The position numbers were made by a program, and so were the translations under genes. The notes under the pieces are model-generated. The model saw only the letters and a list, made by a program, of their open reading frames with translations, ran no database searches and was not told where the DNA came from. Below are positions 41,376 through 50,418 of a DNA stretch of 64,000 nt, piece after piece. Each line of letters starts with the position of its first letter. Position 1 is the first letter of the stretch. Location of the stretch: contig CAVRUJ010000001.1 of NCBI GenBank assembly GCA_963724385.1, positions 1,736,001 through 1,800,000 of the forward strand. Reading direction: 5' to 3'. Source of the stretch: DASXQK01 sp963724385 (GTDB taxonomy: Bacteria; Pseudomonadota; Alphaproteobacteria; Dongiales; Dongiaceae).

Positions 41376-42293
41376 CTAGAGTCGGACGGCTTTCGGGAAT
41401 TCTGCCGCCAAGTGCTCGATGAAGACGCGGACCGATGGCAGCAAGCCCTGCCTGTATGGAACGAGAGCCGTGATCGTGGAATCGCCGGCAAGCCAGGCGG
41501 GCAAGACCCGCCGCAGCGCGCCTGATCGAACGTCTTCGCGACAGACGTAGCCCGGCAACGCAACAATGCCGAGGCCGGCGATCGCTGCCTGCTTCAGGCC
41601 GATCATGTCGTCACTCAAGAGCCGGGGCGTCAGGCGCATGACCACTTCGGCTTTCGCCTTGTTCGCATGGCGAAGCCGCCAGACCGGAGCAACTCCCGTG
41701 CGCATCATGAACAGCGAGGGGTGGCCCTGAAGGTCTTTGGGCGTATGCGGTGTTTCGTTTGCCTCAAGATATGCAGAGCCCGCGAAAAGCAACCAGGGCG
41801 CCGGCGTCAGCGTCCGTTGCACCAGGGTCGAATCCGGAAGCGGGTCCGAATGGGCCCTGATCGCAACGTCGTAGTTCTCGCCGACGATATCGACTTTCTG
41901 GTCGGTCGCGTGGGCGACGATATTGACCTTGGGATAGCGGAGGAGAAAGTCCGGCACGATTTCGCGCATCGCGAACTGCATGGTGGCCACGGCTGCGGTG
42001 CAGCGCAAGGTGCCGGTCGGTTCATTCAGCCGATGGCGTATGGCGGTTTCGGCCAGTTCGGCCTCACGCAACATCGCCACCGCGTGGCGATAGAATTCTT
42101 CTCCCGCATCGGTCATGGCGAACTGGCGTGACGTGCGGTTCAGCAGCCTGACACCGAGCTTGGCCTCAAGCTGCTGGATGCGATGGCTCAGTGTCGATTT
42201 CGGAATTCGCAGCGTCCGGCCCGCGGCCGTGAACCCGCCGCGATCGACGACCTGCACAAAATGGAAGAAGTCGTTTAGATCCAGCACCGCCAT
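41376..42293 (-). CDS. LysR-family transcriptional regulator
   Basis: 305 residues from ATG 42293 (MAVLDLNDFFHFVQVVDRGG). The winged HTH is at 5-64 (FTAAGRTLRIPKSTLSHRIQ) and the effector domain at about 92-300. It is divergent from the isochorismatase-type gene, 97 bp away, the usual arrangement for a LysR regulator and its target. The effector is unknown; the alpha/beta hydrolase and VOC genes may also be targets. Confidence 0.9.
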   Translation of the reverse strand: MAVLDLNDFFHFVQVVDRGGFTAAGRTLRIPKSTLSHRIQQLEAKLGVRLLNRTSRQFAMTDAGEEFYRHAVAMLREAELAETAIRHRLNEPTGTLRCTAAVATMQFAMREIVPDFLLRYPKVNIVAHATDQKVDIVGENYDVAIRAHSDPLPDSTLVQRTLTPAPWLLFAGSAYLEANETPHTPKDLQGHPSLFMMRTGVAPVWRLRHANKAKAEVVMRLTPRLLSDDMIGLKQAAIAGLGIVALPGYVCREDVRSGALRRVLPAWLAGDSTITALVPYRQGLLPSVRVFIEHLAAEFPKAVRL

Positions 42294-42390
42294 CGTCCAT
42301 GGCATTGGACGCTGAGTTCCAAGTTTGGCGACTTTTCGGCCGATAGTCCAGCGGCTACATCGTGACGCGTCGCAAGCGGCAGAGGATAGC

Positions 42391-43014
42391 ATGTTCGACC
42401 CAACGCGCCCCTATGAACCGCTCACTTCCGAGAACGCAGCGCTGATTCTCGTCGACCATCAGGTCGGCCTGATGACCGGCGTGCGCGACTACTCGACGGG
42501 TGAGCTGAAGCACAACGTCGTCGCCCTGGCCAAGGCGGCCAAGGCGCTCGATCTTCCGATCGTCGTGACGACCACGGCGCGCGACAGCATGTGGGGCCCG
42601 ACCTTTCCGGAACTCGTGGAAGCGCTGCCTGGCGTTTCGATCATCGATCGCTCGTCGGTCGATGCATTCGACGATGCAAAGGTTGCCCAGGCGATCGCGG
42701 CGACCGGCCGCAAGAAGCTGATCTTCGCGGGTATCTCGCTCGAAGTCTGCGCCGCGTTCCCAGCCATCACCGCGGTTGGCAAGGGCTTCGACGCCTATGT
42801 GGCAGTCGACGCGTCCGGGACCTTCAGCGAGACCAAGCGACAAGCCGGTCTTCTGCGCATGCTGCAGGCCGGCGTGATACTTTCCGACTATGCCACGCTG
42901 ATGGTGGAGATCGTGAAGGATAACGGACGGCCGGAGGCCGGCGCCGTCTATGGGGCTCTCGATATGCCCTGGGCGAAGCTCGTCGGACAGGTGGCGCAGG
43001 CCTATGGCAAGTAA
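42391..43014 (+). CDS. Isochorismatase-family (YcaC-like) hydrolase
   Basis: 207 residues from ATG 42391. Cysteine hydrolase fold: D22 in LILVDHQVGLM, catalytic cysteine C120 in FAGISLEVCAAF and the lysine preceding that strand (GRKKLIF). The cis-peptide region lies before C120. YcaC-like members act on small amides or esters; substrate unknown. Divergent from the LysR gene and 93 bp before the alpha/beta hydrolase. Confidence 0.85.
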   Translation: MFDPTRPYEPLTSENAALILVDHQVGLMTGVRDYSTGELKHNVVALAKAAKALDLPIVVTTTARDSMWGPTFPELVEALPGVSIIDRSSVDAFDDAKVAQAIAATGRKKLIFAGISLEVCAAFPAITAVGKGFDAYVAVDASGTFSETKRQAGLLRMLQAGVILSDYATLMVEIVKDNGRPEAGAVYGALDMPWAKLVGQVAQAYGK

Positions 43015-43107
43015 ACGCTGTGCCGCTCGCGGCCGTGACGACCTGCCGGTCCAGCAATCGACGAAGTTTGAATTGATCATCAACCTGCTAATGTGCAAGG
43101 AGGTCTA

Positions 43108-43797
43108 ATGCCTAAGATCAACAATGTGGTTCTTGTCCACGGAGGCTTCGTGGACGGCGCCGGCTGGAGGGGTGTCTACGACATCCTGAAGAAGGACGGT
43201 CTCAACGTCAGCATCGTGCAGAACCCGACCATCTCGCTGGCCGGAGATGTGGGCGCGACCAAGTCGGTGATCGACTCTCAACCAGGCCCTGCGATCCTCG
43301 TCGGGCACTCCTACGGCGGGGTTGTCATCACCGAGGCGGGAACCCATCCGAAGGTTGCCGGATTGGTGTACATAACCGCCTTCGCCCCGGACAAGGGCGA
43401 GTCAGTCAATAGCCTCATCGCCAATCCGCCGCCCGGCGCGCCCGTGCCGCCGATTTTGCCACCCAAGGACGGCTTCCTGTTTCTCGACAAGACCAAATTC
43501 CCGGCCTCCTTCGCCGGCGACGTAGACCCGAAGACCGCCGCTTTCATGGCCGATTCCCAGGTGCCGTGGGGCCTCGACGCGCTAGGCGGCGCAGTCACGG
43601 AGCCGGCCTGGAAGTCCAAGCCCAGCTGGTATCTTCAAGTCCGCGACGACAAGATGATTCCCTATCCCGCACAGCAATTCATGGCGAAACGCGCGGGCGC
43701 CACCGTTGCCGAGGTTCCCGGCAGCCACGCCATCTATGTCTCCAACCCGAAGGCCGTCGCCGACCTGATCGAACAGGCCGCGCGCGGCATCAAATAG
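43108..43797 (+). CDS. Alpha/beta hydrolase
   Basis: 229 residues from ATG 43108, chosen for the strong AAGGAGG upstream. Oxyanion region VLVHGGFVDGAGW; nucleophile S68 in GHSYGG; histidine H207 in PGSHAIYVSNP. This is the esterase-like group often annotated as a salicylate-esterase/EstC-type hydrolase. Substrate unknown. Short gap to the VOC gene suggests one transcript under the LysR regulator. Confidence 0.88.
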   Translation: MPKINNVVLVHGGFVDGAGWRGVYDILKKDGLNVSIVQNPTISLAGDVGATKSVIDSQPGPAILVGHSYGGVVITEAGTHPKVAGLVYITAFAPDKGESVNSLIANPPPGAPVPPILPPKDGFLFLDKTKFPASFAGDVDPKTAAFMADSQVPWGLDALGGAVTEPAWKSKPSWYLQVRDDKMIPYPAQQFMAKRAGATVAEVPGSHAIYVSNPKAVADLIEQAARGIK

Positions 43798-43887
43798 CGA
43801 CCTCCCTTAGGGCAGACCTTGCGCCGTACATGGTCGGACGTGCCGGCCAAGTACGGCGCAGGCTCAAGCAGAGTGTCCGGAGAGGCA

Positions 43888-44310
43888 ATGATGATGGACA
43901 ATTCGCAAACCGGCCCTATCCAGATCGCAGGTCTTGCCCATATTGGCATTCGGGTCCATGACCTCGACTGCTCGATGCGCTTTTACGAGTTGCTGGGCTT
44001 CAAGAGGATTGCCGGTCCAATCGGTCCCGAGCCGGTAGCGATCCTCGATCACCCATCCGGCGTGGAGCTCAATCTCGTGCTCAATGCGACGAGCGCCGGT
44101 GCTTCGAATATCCTGATGGACGTCCCCGAGAAGCACCCGGGAATCACGCATTTCGCGCTTTTGTGCCGCGATATCGCGAGCGCCAAGAAGCGGTTGGAAG
44201 CGGCCGGCATTCCGCTCAGCGGTGGACCCGTCCGCTTCGGACCCAATGCGCAGGCAATCTTCGTCCGCGATCCCGATCGCAACGTGATTGAGCTGCACCA
44301 GCGAGGCTAG
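43888..44310 (+). CDS. VOC (glyoxalase/bleomycin resistance) family protein
   Basis: 140 residues; three ATG codons in a row at 43888-43896. One VOC module pair: LAHIGIRVHDLDCSMRFYEL, FKRIAGPIGPEPVAILDHPS, THFALLCRDIASAKKRLEAA, IFVRDPDRNVIELHQ. Candidate metal ligands are H near the start, the E of VELNL and the final E of VIELHQ. Substrate unknown; probably degradation or detoxification with its neighbours. Confidence 0.85.
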   Translation: MMMDNSQTGPIQIAGLAHIGIRVHDLDCSMRFYELLGFKRIAGPIGPEPVAILDHPSGVELNLVLNATSAGASNILMDVPEKHPGITHFALLCRDIASAKKRLEAAGIPLSGGPVRFGPNAQAIFVRDPDRNVIELHQRG

Positions 44311-44485
44311 CCGCCGGGTATCTCAGTCCGGCACGGCGGAAGCCCTTCCCCCTGGGCGATCAAGTCGATGCAGCCGCCGCTGGCCCATTGCGGGCATCGC
44401 CGGCTCCATCGCATCATGCTGCTCGGAATCGAGGCTGATGCCACGGCGTCAATCCAACGGCGCAACAACCGGCGGGTCATAGGGG

Positions 44486-45649
44486 ATGCCTCCATCCTGG
44501 CGGGATTTCGCGAACTTCGCCGCCCGCCCGCGGCCGGTCGGCGTTCTTCCGGGCGATCCGCTGGCGCGCCTCGGAATCCGCGCGGATCAGCTCGCCGATG
44601 CCGAGGGGCCGGTCAGGTTCTCCGGCAAGACCCGATACCTGAACGGCGCCCGCTCGGTGGTGAGCCATTGCGTCGACGACGTGACCGAGGCGCTGCCGGG
44701 CTGCCTCGATGCCATGGACCGCCATGGCATCAAGGCGACCCTGTTCATCAACACGAAGTGCGAGCCGCTCCTGTCGCGCCTCTGGCCGCGGCTCAGGCAG
44801 GCCATCGCCGACGGCCATGAAATCGGCTCCCACTCCCGGCGCCATCCCTGCCGGGTGCCCGAAAGTTTCCTTTTCTGTCTCGGCCATTTCACGAAAGACG
44901 AGATCGAGGGCTCGCGGGACGACATCCTGGGCAACAGCGGCCAGCTCCATGTCTGGAGCTGGGCCTATCCTTGCGGCAATTGCGCCGACCGGGAATTCGT
45001 GCAGCGGAAAATCGCCCGCGCCGGCTATCTCGTGGCCCGCGCCTACCCGGATGAATTCGCGGGCGGCCACGCGGTGCCGGACCTTCAAGGCTACGATCCC
45101 AATCCCTACGCCGCCCGCTACACCCAGGTCGTCCAGAAGGGCTATGCCAAGCGCGGCCCGGATGGCCGGGAGGCCGCGATCTCCGGAAGGACCGACGTCG
45201 CGGCCGTCAACGCCAAGTTCGACGAGGTCTCCGAGGCAGGCGGCATCTACAGTTTCCTCTCCCACCCCCAGATGCTCGAGGATGGCGCTGACGGCTTCTA
45301 TGAAAGGCACCTGGCCCATGTCGGCGGGCGCGACGAGGTCTGGTACGTGCCCATGGGGCCGCTCTATGCCTACAAGACCCTCTCGGAGCAGACCTCCGTG
45401 CGGGCGTTGAAGCCGGCCGGTGCGGGAGCCAGCTTCGCGGTGTTCAACCCTCTCGACCCGAAAATCTACGATGGCAGCATCACCCTCGAGTTCGATGCGC
45501 CGGCGCCGGTGAGCGTGACGGTGGACGGCAGGGCGCTGCCGGAGCAGGGCGCAGGGCCGGTCACCCGCTGGCGCGGAGAATATGTCCGGCGCATGGGCGA
45601 GAGCCTTCTGGTCACGGTCCGCCCGAACGCGCTGCTGGAATTCCGGTGA
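44486..45649 (+). CDS. Polysaccharide deacetylase-like protein
   Basis: 387 residues. NodB-type motifs: the DD pair in VVSHCVDDVTEALPG, then the metal motif H-x3-H in GHEIGSHSRRHPC, and a later WAYPCGNCADREF segment with an arginine at the usual site. The first Asp pair departs from the canonical TFDDG. The C-terminal 90 residues form a beta-rich extra domain (AVFNPLDPKIYDGSITLEFD). Members remove acetyl groups from glycans. No signal peptide is visible, which is unusual. A GT2 gene follows at 14 bp. Confidence 0.7.
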   Translation: MPPSWRDFANFAARPRPVGVLPGDPLARLGIRADQLADAEGPVRFSGKTRYLNGARSVVSHCVDDVTEALPGCLDAMDRHGIKATLFINTKCEPLLSRLWPRLRQAIADGHEIGSHSRRHPCRVPESFLFCLGHFTKDEIEGSRDDILGNSGQLHVWSWAYPCGNCADREFVQRKIARAGYLVARAYPDEFAGGHAVPDLQGYDPNPYAARYTQVVQKGYAKRGPDGREAAISGRTDVAAVNAKFDEVSEAGGIYSFLSHPQMLEDGADGFYERHLAHVGGRDEVWYVPMGPLYAYKTLSEQTSVRALKPAGAGASFAVFNPLDPKIYDGSITLEFDAPAPVSVTVDGRALPEQGAGPVTRWRGEYVRRMGESLLVTVRPNALLEFR

Positions 45650-45662
45650 CCGGGGCGTCGCC

Positions 45663-46403
45663 ATGACCGGCGAAGGCATCAGCGTCATCATTCCCGCCTA
45701 CAACGTCGAGAGCTTCATCGGCGAGGCCATCGCCTCGGTCCTGGCCCAGAGCCGGCCGGTGCAGGAGATCATCGTGGTCGATGACGGCTCGACCGACGGC
45801 ACCGCGGCACGCCTGAGGGACCTCGCCGGCAAGGACGCTCGCTTGCGGCTTTTGGCCGGCGACCGGCTGGGACCGGGCGGCGCGCGCAACCTCGGCCTCA
45901 GGGCCGCCACTCTGCCCTTCATCGCCTTTCTCGATGGCGATGATGCCTGGCCCAGGGACAAGGTGGCGCGGCAGATGGAGAGGTTCGCCGCCGCCGACCG
46001 GCCCGACGTCGTCTCGGGCCTGGTCCAGCGCTTCCGGCAACTCGAGCCCGGCAGCCTCGCGCCCGCGGGCGAGCCCGGGGAAATCTTCGCCAACGTCAAT
46101 CTCGGCGCCTGCCTGTTCCGCCGCCAGGTCTTCGATGCAGTCGGCGTCTTCGACGAGGGGCTCCAGTTTGCCGAGGACGTGGACCTGATGTTCCGCGTCC
46201 GCGAGCAGGGGATGAGGCTGGTCATCATGCGCGAGGTCACGCTCTACTATCGCAGCCGCCCGGGATCCATGACGCAGACCAAAGAGTACGAGGCGCTGAA
46301 GGAAACGGGCGCGCTTCAGGCCCTGCGGCTCTCGATCGCCCGGCGCCGGAGCGCCGGCCGCAACCTCGATCTGCCGCCATTCACCAGCCTGATCGACAAG
46401 TGA
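45663..46403 (+). CDS. GT2 family glycosyltransferase
   Basis: 246 residues from ATG 45663. GT-A fold: ISVIIPAYNVESFIGEAIAS, IIVVDDGSTDGT, LDGDDAW (DxD-like), EDVDLMFRVREQGMRLVI. Lacks membrane segments. It lies between the deacetylase-like gene and the TPR gene with short gaps, suggesting a glycan-synthesis or decoration operon. Donor and acceptor unknown. Confidence 0.88.
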   Translation: MTGEGISVIIPAYNVESFIGEAIASVLAQSRPVQEIIVVDDGSTDGTAARLRDLAGKDARLRLLAGDRLGPGGARNLGLRAATLPFIAFLDGDDAWPRDKVARQMERFAAADRPDVVSGLVQRFRQLEPGSLAPAGEPGEIFANVNLGACLFRRQVFDAVGVFDEGLQFAEDVDLMFRVREQGMRLVIMREVTLYYRSRPGSMTQTKEYEALKETGALQALRLSIARRRSAGRNLDLPPFTSLIDK

Positions 46404-46413
46404 CGCGCGCCGG

Positions 46414-47559
46414 ATGAACCTGCGCCTTGCCCTGCTTGCCGCCGCTGCACTTCCGCTCGCTCTCGCCCTCTGCGGGGTGCGGGACGCGCAGGCTGGCGAT
46501 CCGAACGAAGAGGGCTGCGCCAAGGAAACCCATCCGGATATGCGGGTCGGGTTCTGCGCGAACGTGATCCAATCGAACCGGTTCACCGGTGCCGCGGCCG
46601 CCTGGGCCTTCAACGACCGGGGGGCTGCCTACTACGCGCTGGGGCTATATGACCGCGCCATCCAGGATTTCGATGAGGCCGTCAAGCTCAACCCGAGCGA
46701 TTCGGCCGCCTTCAACAATCGAGGCCTGGTCCGTGCAGCACGAGGCGAAACCGGGCCTGCGATGCAGGACTACGATGCCGCGATCCGGATCGATCCCGGC
46801 AATGCGGAAGCCTATCGCAACCGCGGCTATGCCTTCGCCACGCAACGCCAATTCGACAAGGCGATCGCGGACTATGACCAGGCAATCCGCCTCAAGCCCG
46901 ACTATGCCGAGGTCTTCCGCCGGCGCGGCAGCGCCTATGTGCACAAGGGCCAATACGACCAGGCGCTGCTCGATTTCGATCAGGCGATCCGGCTCAGGCC
47001 CGACTACGCCATTGCCTTCAACAACCGGGGCGGCGCCTTCTTCCGGATGGGCGACTTCGTCCGGGCGATCCAGGATTTCAACGAGGCCATCCGGCTTCAG
47101 CCCGGCTACGCCTCGGCCTACAACAACCGGGGTGCTGCCTATTTCGCGACGGCGCGCTATGAGGAGGCGATCGGCGACTACACCGAAGCGATCCGCCTGA
47201 AGCCCGATTTCGCCGAGGCGTTCAACGGCCGTTGCCGGGTCCTGACCAGCGCCGGCAAGCCGCTCCAGGCGCTGGCCGATTGCGACAAGTCCCTGGAGCT
47301 CCGGCCCGACGACCCGAACACGCTGGACATGCGGGGCTGGGCCAATCTCAGGACCGGGCGCCTCGACGAAGCGGCGGCGGATTTCTCGCGTGCCCTCGTC
47401 CTGGCTCCGAACACGGCGAGCGCCCTCTACGGGCGCAACCTGGTGGAGCAGCGGACGGGCGAGAAGGCCGATGCCGACCGCGACCTTGCCGCCGCCGTCG
47501 CGGATCAGCCGGATATCGCGGCCTCGGAGGCGAAGGACCACATCTGGCCGCCGCAGTGA
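46414..47559 (+). CDS. Exported TPR-repeat protein
   Basis: 381 residues. Signal peptide (LALLAAAALPLALALCGVRD, cleavage near AQA), then a short Cys-containing segment (EEGCAKETHPDMRVGFCANV), then nine consecutive 34-residue TPR units from about residue 65 to 370 (FNNRGLVRAARGETGPAMQD pattern). TPRs make protein contacts, so it is probably a periplasmic scaffold. It starts 10 bp after the GT2 gene. Confidence 0.88.
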   Translation: MNLRLALLAAAALPLALALCGVRDAQAGDPNEEGCAKETHPDMRVGFCANVIQSNRFTGAAAAWAFNDRGAAYYALGLYDRAIQDFDEAVKLNPSDSAAFNNRGLVRAARGETGPAMQDYDAAIRIDPGNAEAYRNRGYAFATQRQFDKAIADYDQAIRLKPDYAEVFRRRGSAYVHKGQYDQALLDFDQAIRLRPDYAIAFNNRGGAFFRMGDFVRAIQDFNEAIRLQPGYASAYNNRGAAYFATARYEEAIGDYTEAIRLKPDFAEAFNGRCRVLTSAGKPLQALADCDKSLELRPDDPNTLDMRGWANLRTGRLDEAAADFSRALVLAPNTASALYGRNLVEQRTGEKADADRDLAAAVADQPDIAASEAKDHIWPPQ

Positions 47560-47761
47560 GGGAAGGGACGGCGAAGCCGAGTTCAGCGACCGGCAGCCCG
47601 GAATGGGCCGGATTTGAGTCGGGACGCTGCCTGATCCCTCGATCGGAGGCCGCGGGCCCCGCGCGCCGGGGCGCACTTCCGCGCCCGCCCGCTGGTCGAT
47701 ATTGTCCGCGGCGCTGCCCCGGGCCGGACCGTCCTCGGGCTAGAACCTCCTCAAGGGGGCA

Positions 47762-49204
47762 TTGTTGAGCATCTCACAAGGCTTGGCGCGATTGCCTCTC
47801 GCGCTGGAGGCAAGAGGCCTCGGCCGACGGCGGCAGGGCGCTCTCGCCATCTGCCTGTTATGGATGGCCGCGGCCTTGCCAAGCGTGACGGCCCGGTCCT
47901 TCATCTGGGAGGAAGGCACCAACGCCGAGATCGCGCGCCGGGTCCTGGATCACGGCGAGTTCCTGGTGCCTTACATCTACGGCTCGCCTTGGCTGGAGAA
48001 GCCCTCGCTCCTGCCCTGGCTGATCGCGGCCGTGGCGCGCCTGACCGGGCAGGTGGACGAGTTCTCCGCCCGGCTGCCCTCCATGCTCGCGGCCCTCATC
48101 CTGGCGCTCGCCGTCTATCGCTTCGGCCTGCGCCACCTCAGCCTGCGAGCGGCGCTGTTCACCGCGCTCGCTTTTCTGTTCTCGCCCCTGGTGATGCAGA
48201 AGCTGGCGATCGCGGAGCCGGACCTGGTGGTGACAGCGCTCTCCTTTGCCGCCTTCCTCCTGTGGTGGAGCGGTGCCGAACAAGGCCGTGTCGGTCTGCT
48301 TCGCTGGTTCGGCGCCGGCCTTCTGCTCTCGGTTCTGGTCATGGCCAAGGGACCGCAGCCGGCGGCGTTCTTCGTGCTCGGCATCGGCGGCTGGATCTTC
48401 ACCCGGCGGGAGTGGCGGGAGGTTCCCGGCTTCGGCTTTTGCCTGCTGCTTCCCACGGCCGCGATCCTCGCCTGGGCCGTCGCCGTCTACCGCCCGGGAG
48501 CTGAGCAGGGCTGGTATGGCTACATGCGCCTGCGCGCCTTTCCAGCCCTGCCGGACTACGCGGCCATGCAGCTGCGGTTTCTCCTCGTTTCCGTGGTCGA
48601 GCTGCTGCCGGCTGCGATGCTGGCACCCTTCCTGCCCTGGCGGCGCCTGTGGCCGGGAAGGGGAGAGACCGCGCCCTCCGCGATGCAGGCGCTCGCGTTC
48701 TACGCCTTTCCCTGCTGCGCGGTTCTGCTCTTTTGGCCGACCTCGGAGGCGCGATACCTGATGCCGGCCGCCCCGGCGCTGGCGCTCCTCGCCGGCTTCG
48801 CCTGGGACCAGCCGCGTGGCAGGCTGCTGGACCTTGCCCGCCTCCTGGCGGCCGGGACGACCGGCGCGCTGGTGCTTTTTCAGCTGGCCCTGGTCGGCGT
48901 CGCCATGCCGCTCTACGCCGACCGCTTCAGCGCCACACGGAGCGACGGCCGGGCGATCGATGCGATGATCGCGGGCGCGCCCGCCTTCTGCCCGGGCCTT
49001 CCGACCAACGAGCTGTTCTATTTCAGCTCGCCCATTCGCTGCTTCGACAATCGCGAGATCACCGGGATGACCCTGCCGGCCTGGCTGGTGGCCACGGAGG
49101 GCGAGCTGGCACAATTCCGCGCGGCGCGGCCCGGCCTCAAGACGACGATCAGGCTCAGGACCAAATCGGGTCCCGGTCTCATGGTGGTCTACGTCGAACC
49201 TTGA
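47762..49204 (+). CDS. ArnT-like membrane glycosyltransferase
   Basis: 480 residues; TTG starts at 47762/47765, no ATG fits. About ten membrane helices. The first periplasmic loop has the PMT/ArnT signature FIWEEGTNAEIARRVLDHGE with the acidic pair and YIYGSPWLEKPSLLPW; LAIAEPDLVV and MAKGPQPAAF follow. Such GT-C enzymes move sugars from polyprenyl phosphate to lipid or protein at the periplasmic face. The C-terminal domain is soluble. Closest known role is lipid A or glycan modification; substrate inferred only. Confidence 0.85.
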   Translation: MLSISQGLARLPLALEARGLGRRRQGALAICLLWMAAALPSVTARSFIWEEGTNAEIARRVLDHGEFLVPYIYGSPWLEKPSLLPWLIAAVARLTGQVDEFSARLPSMLAALILALAVYRFGLRHLSLRAALFTALAFLFSPLVMQKLAIAEPDLVVTALSFAAFLLWWSGAEQGRVGLLRWFGAGLLLSVLVMAKGPQPAAFFVLGIGGWIFTRREWREVPGFGFCLLLPTAAILAWAVAVYRPGAEQGWYGYMRLRAFPALPDYAAMQLRFLLVSVVELLPAAMLAPFLPWRRLWPGRGETAPSAMQALAFYAFPCCAVLLFWPTSEARYLMPAAPALALLAGFAWDQPRGRLLDLARLLAAGTTGALVLFQLALVGVAMPLYADRFSATRSDGRAIDAMIAGAPAFCPGLPTNELFYFSSPIRCFDNREITGMTLPAWLVATEGELAQFRAARPGLKTTIRLRTKSGPGLMVVYVEP

Positions 49205-49246
49205 CGGAGCAGAGAGCCACAGCATGTCAGCTTGGGGAGAACCGAA

Positions 49247-50101
49247 ATGATCCTGGTCACCGGCGTCAATGGCACCACCGGAAGCGAAGTCACCCGCCAG
49301 CTCGTCGCATCGGCGCGGCCGGTGCGCGCGTTCCTGCGCAGCCGCGCCAAGGCCGCGACGCTGCCCAAGTCCGGGGTGGAGATCGCGCTCGGCAGCTTCG
49401 AGGACGTCGCTTCGCTCGATGCCGCCATGAAGGGGGTGAAGGCGGTATACCTCATCTCCTTCGACGGTCCGGACCAGCTCGCCCTCCAGGCGAACGTCAT
49501 CGAGGCGGCGCGGCGTGCGAGCGTGCGCATGATCGCGCGGCTCTCCGCCTCGTCCGCCGATCCCGAATCCCCCGATGTCCTGATCGCCAACCACGGCAAG
49601 GGCGACCGACAGCTCGCCCGGTCCGGCCTCGGCCATGTGCTGATCCGGCCGCAATGGTTCGACCAGAATTTCCTGACCTATTGCCCCGGCGGGTTCATCC
49701 GCCTGCCGGCCGGGGAGGCGCGGCTTCCCTTCGTCGACGTGCGCGATATCGCGGCGGTCGCCATCAAGGCGCTGACCGAGCCGGGCCATGACGGCAAGGC
49801 CTATGTGCTGACGGGGCCGGAGGCGCTCAGCCACGCCGAGGTCGCGGCCATTCTCTCGCAAGCAACGGGCAAGCGCTTCGTCTATGAGGACATCGCGCCC
49901 GAGGCCTACCGGCGCCAATTGATCGAGCAAGGCGCATCGGCCCTCTATGCCGACCTCATCCTCAACCTGTTCGAGCGCATGCGCCGGCGGGGCAGCGCCG
50001 AGATCCATGACAACGTCCGCAAGGTTCTCGGCCGGCCCGCGATCGGCTTCCGCCGGTTCGCTGAGGACTACGCCGGCGAACTCGCAAAGCAGGTCGGCTA
50101 A
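49247..50101 (+). CDS. NmrA/SDR-type NAD(P)-binding reductase
   Basis: 284 residues from ATG 49247. Rossmann motif ILVTGVNGTTGSEVTRQL; the atypical SDR (NmrA/QOR2-like) pattern GSFEDVASLDAAMKGVKAVY, RLSASSADPE and ADPESPDVLIANHGKGDRQL. No canonical YxxxK. Members reduce quinones or sense NADP; the role here is unknown. Its last base abuts an IS5 fragment. Confidence 0.82.
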   Translation: MILVTGVNGTTGSEVTRQLVASARPVRAFLRSRAKAATLPKSGVEIALGSFEDVASLDAAMKGVKAVYLISFDGPDQLALQANVIEAARRASVRMIARLSASSADPESPDVLIANHGKGDRQLARSGLGHVLIRPQWFDQNFLTYCPGGFIRLPAGEARLPFVDVRDIAAVAIKALTEPGHDGKAYVLTGPEALSHAEVAAILSQATGKRFVYEDIAPEAYRRQLIEQGASALYADLILNLFERMRRRGSAEIHDNVRKVLGRPAIGFRRFAEDYAGELAKQVG

Positions 50102-50211
50102 GGCGTGGACTCATAGGTGCGCAGCCAAAGGCGGATCACGGCAAGCTTGAGCAAGGCGAGGTAGTTGGCCGCGCGCTCGTCATAGCGCGTGGCGAAGTGC
50201 CGGCACTGCTT
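50102..50211 (-). mobile_element. IS5-family terminal fragment
   Basis: 110 bp matching the left portion of the remnant at 27972-28085 (GGCGTGGACTCATA, GCGCAGCCAAAGGCGGATC, TGCCGGCA-TGCTT), i.e. the transposase C-terminus plus the element end. Differences are scattered, so the two copies diverged or came from different elements. It begins immediately after the stop of the reductase gene. Confidence 0.75.
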
Positions 50212-50274
50212 AAATCACGCTCAGGACCGAGAGATCAATGGCCAAACAGCGCGTCCGCTATTGGAGAGTGAGCC

Positions 50275-50332
50275 GACCTAAGGCGGGCATCGCGAAATCG
50301 ACGGACGTGACCCATATCGGACACATCCAGGC
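50275..50332. repeat. Dispersed intergenic repeat, copy 2
   Basis: Shares GACCTAAGG, ATCGCGAAATCGACG and TGACCC with 31260-31325. The rest of 50212-50418 shows no gene; the promoter of the Crp/Fnr gene should lie here. Confidence 0.45.
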
Positions 50333-50418
50333 CCCTCGCGCTGAACGGAAGGACAATAGATTCACGTCACAACGCGTTTCCTCATGGAACTAACGCGATC
50401 TGGGCGCTATTTAAGGGT

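Noticed and set aside
44486..49204. Complete polysaccharide biosynthesis cluster
   Set aside because: Only a deacetylase-like protein, one GT2, a TPR protein and an ArnT-like enzyme; no polymerase, flippase or export genes.
47858..50008. 716-codon minus-strand frame
   Set aside because: Lies opposite the ArnT-like and NmrA-type genes; low-information His/Gln/Gly-rich sequence.
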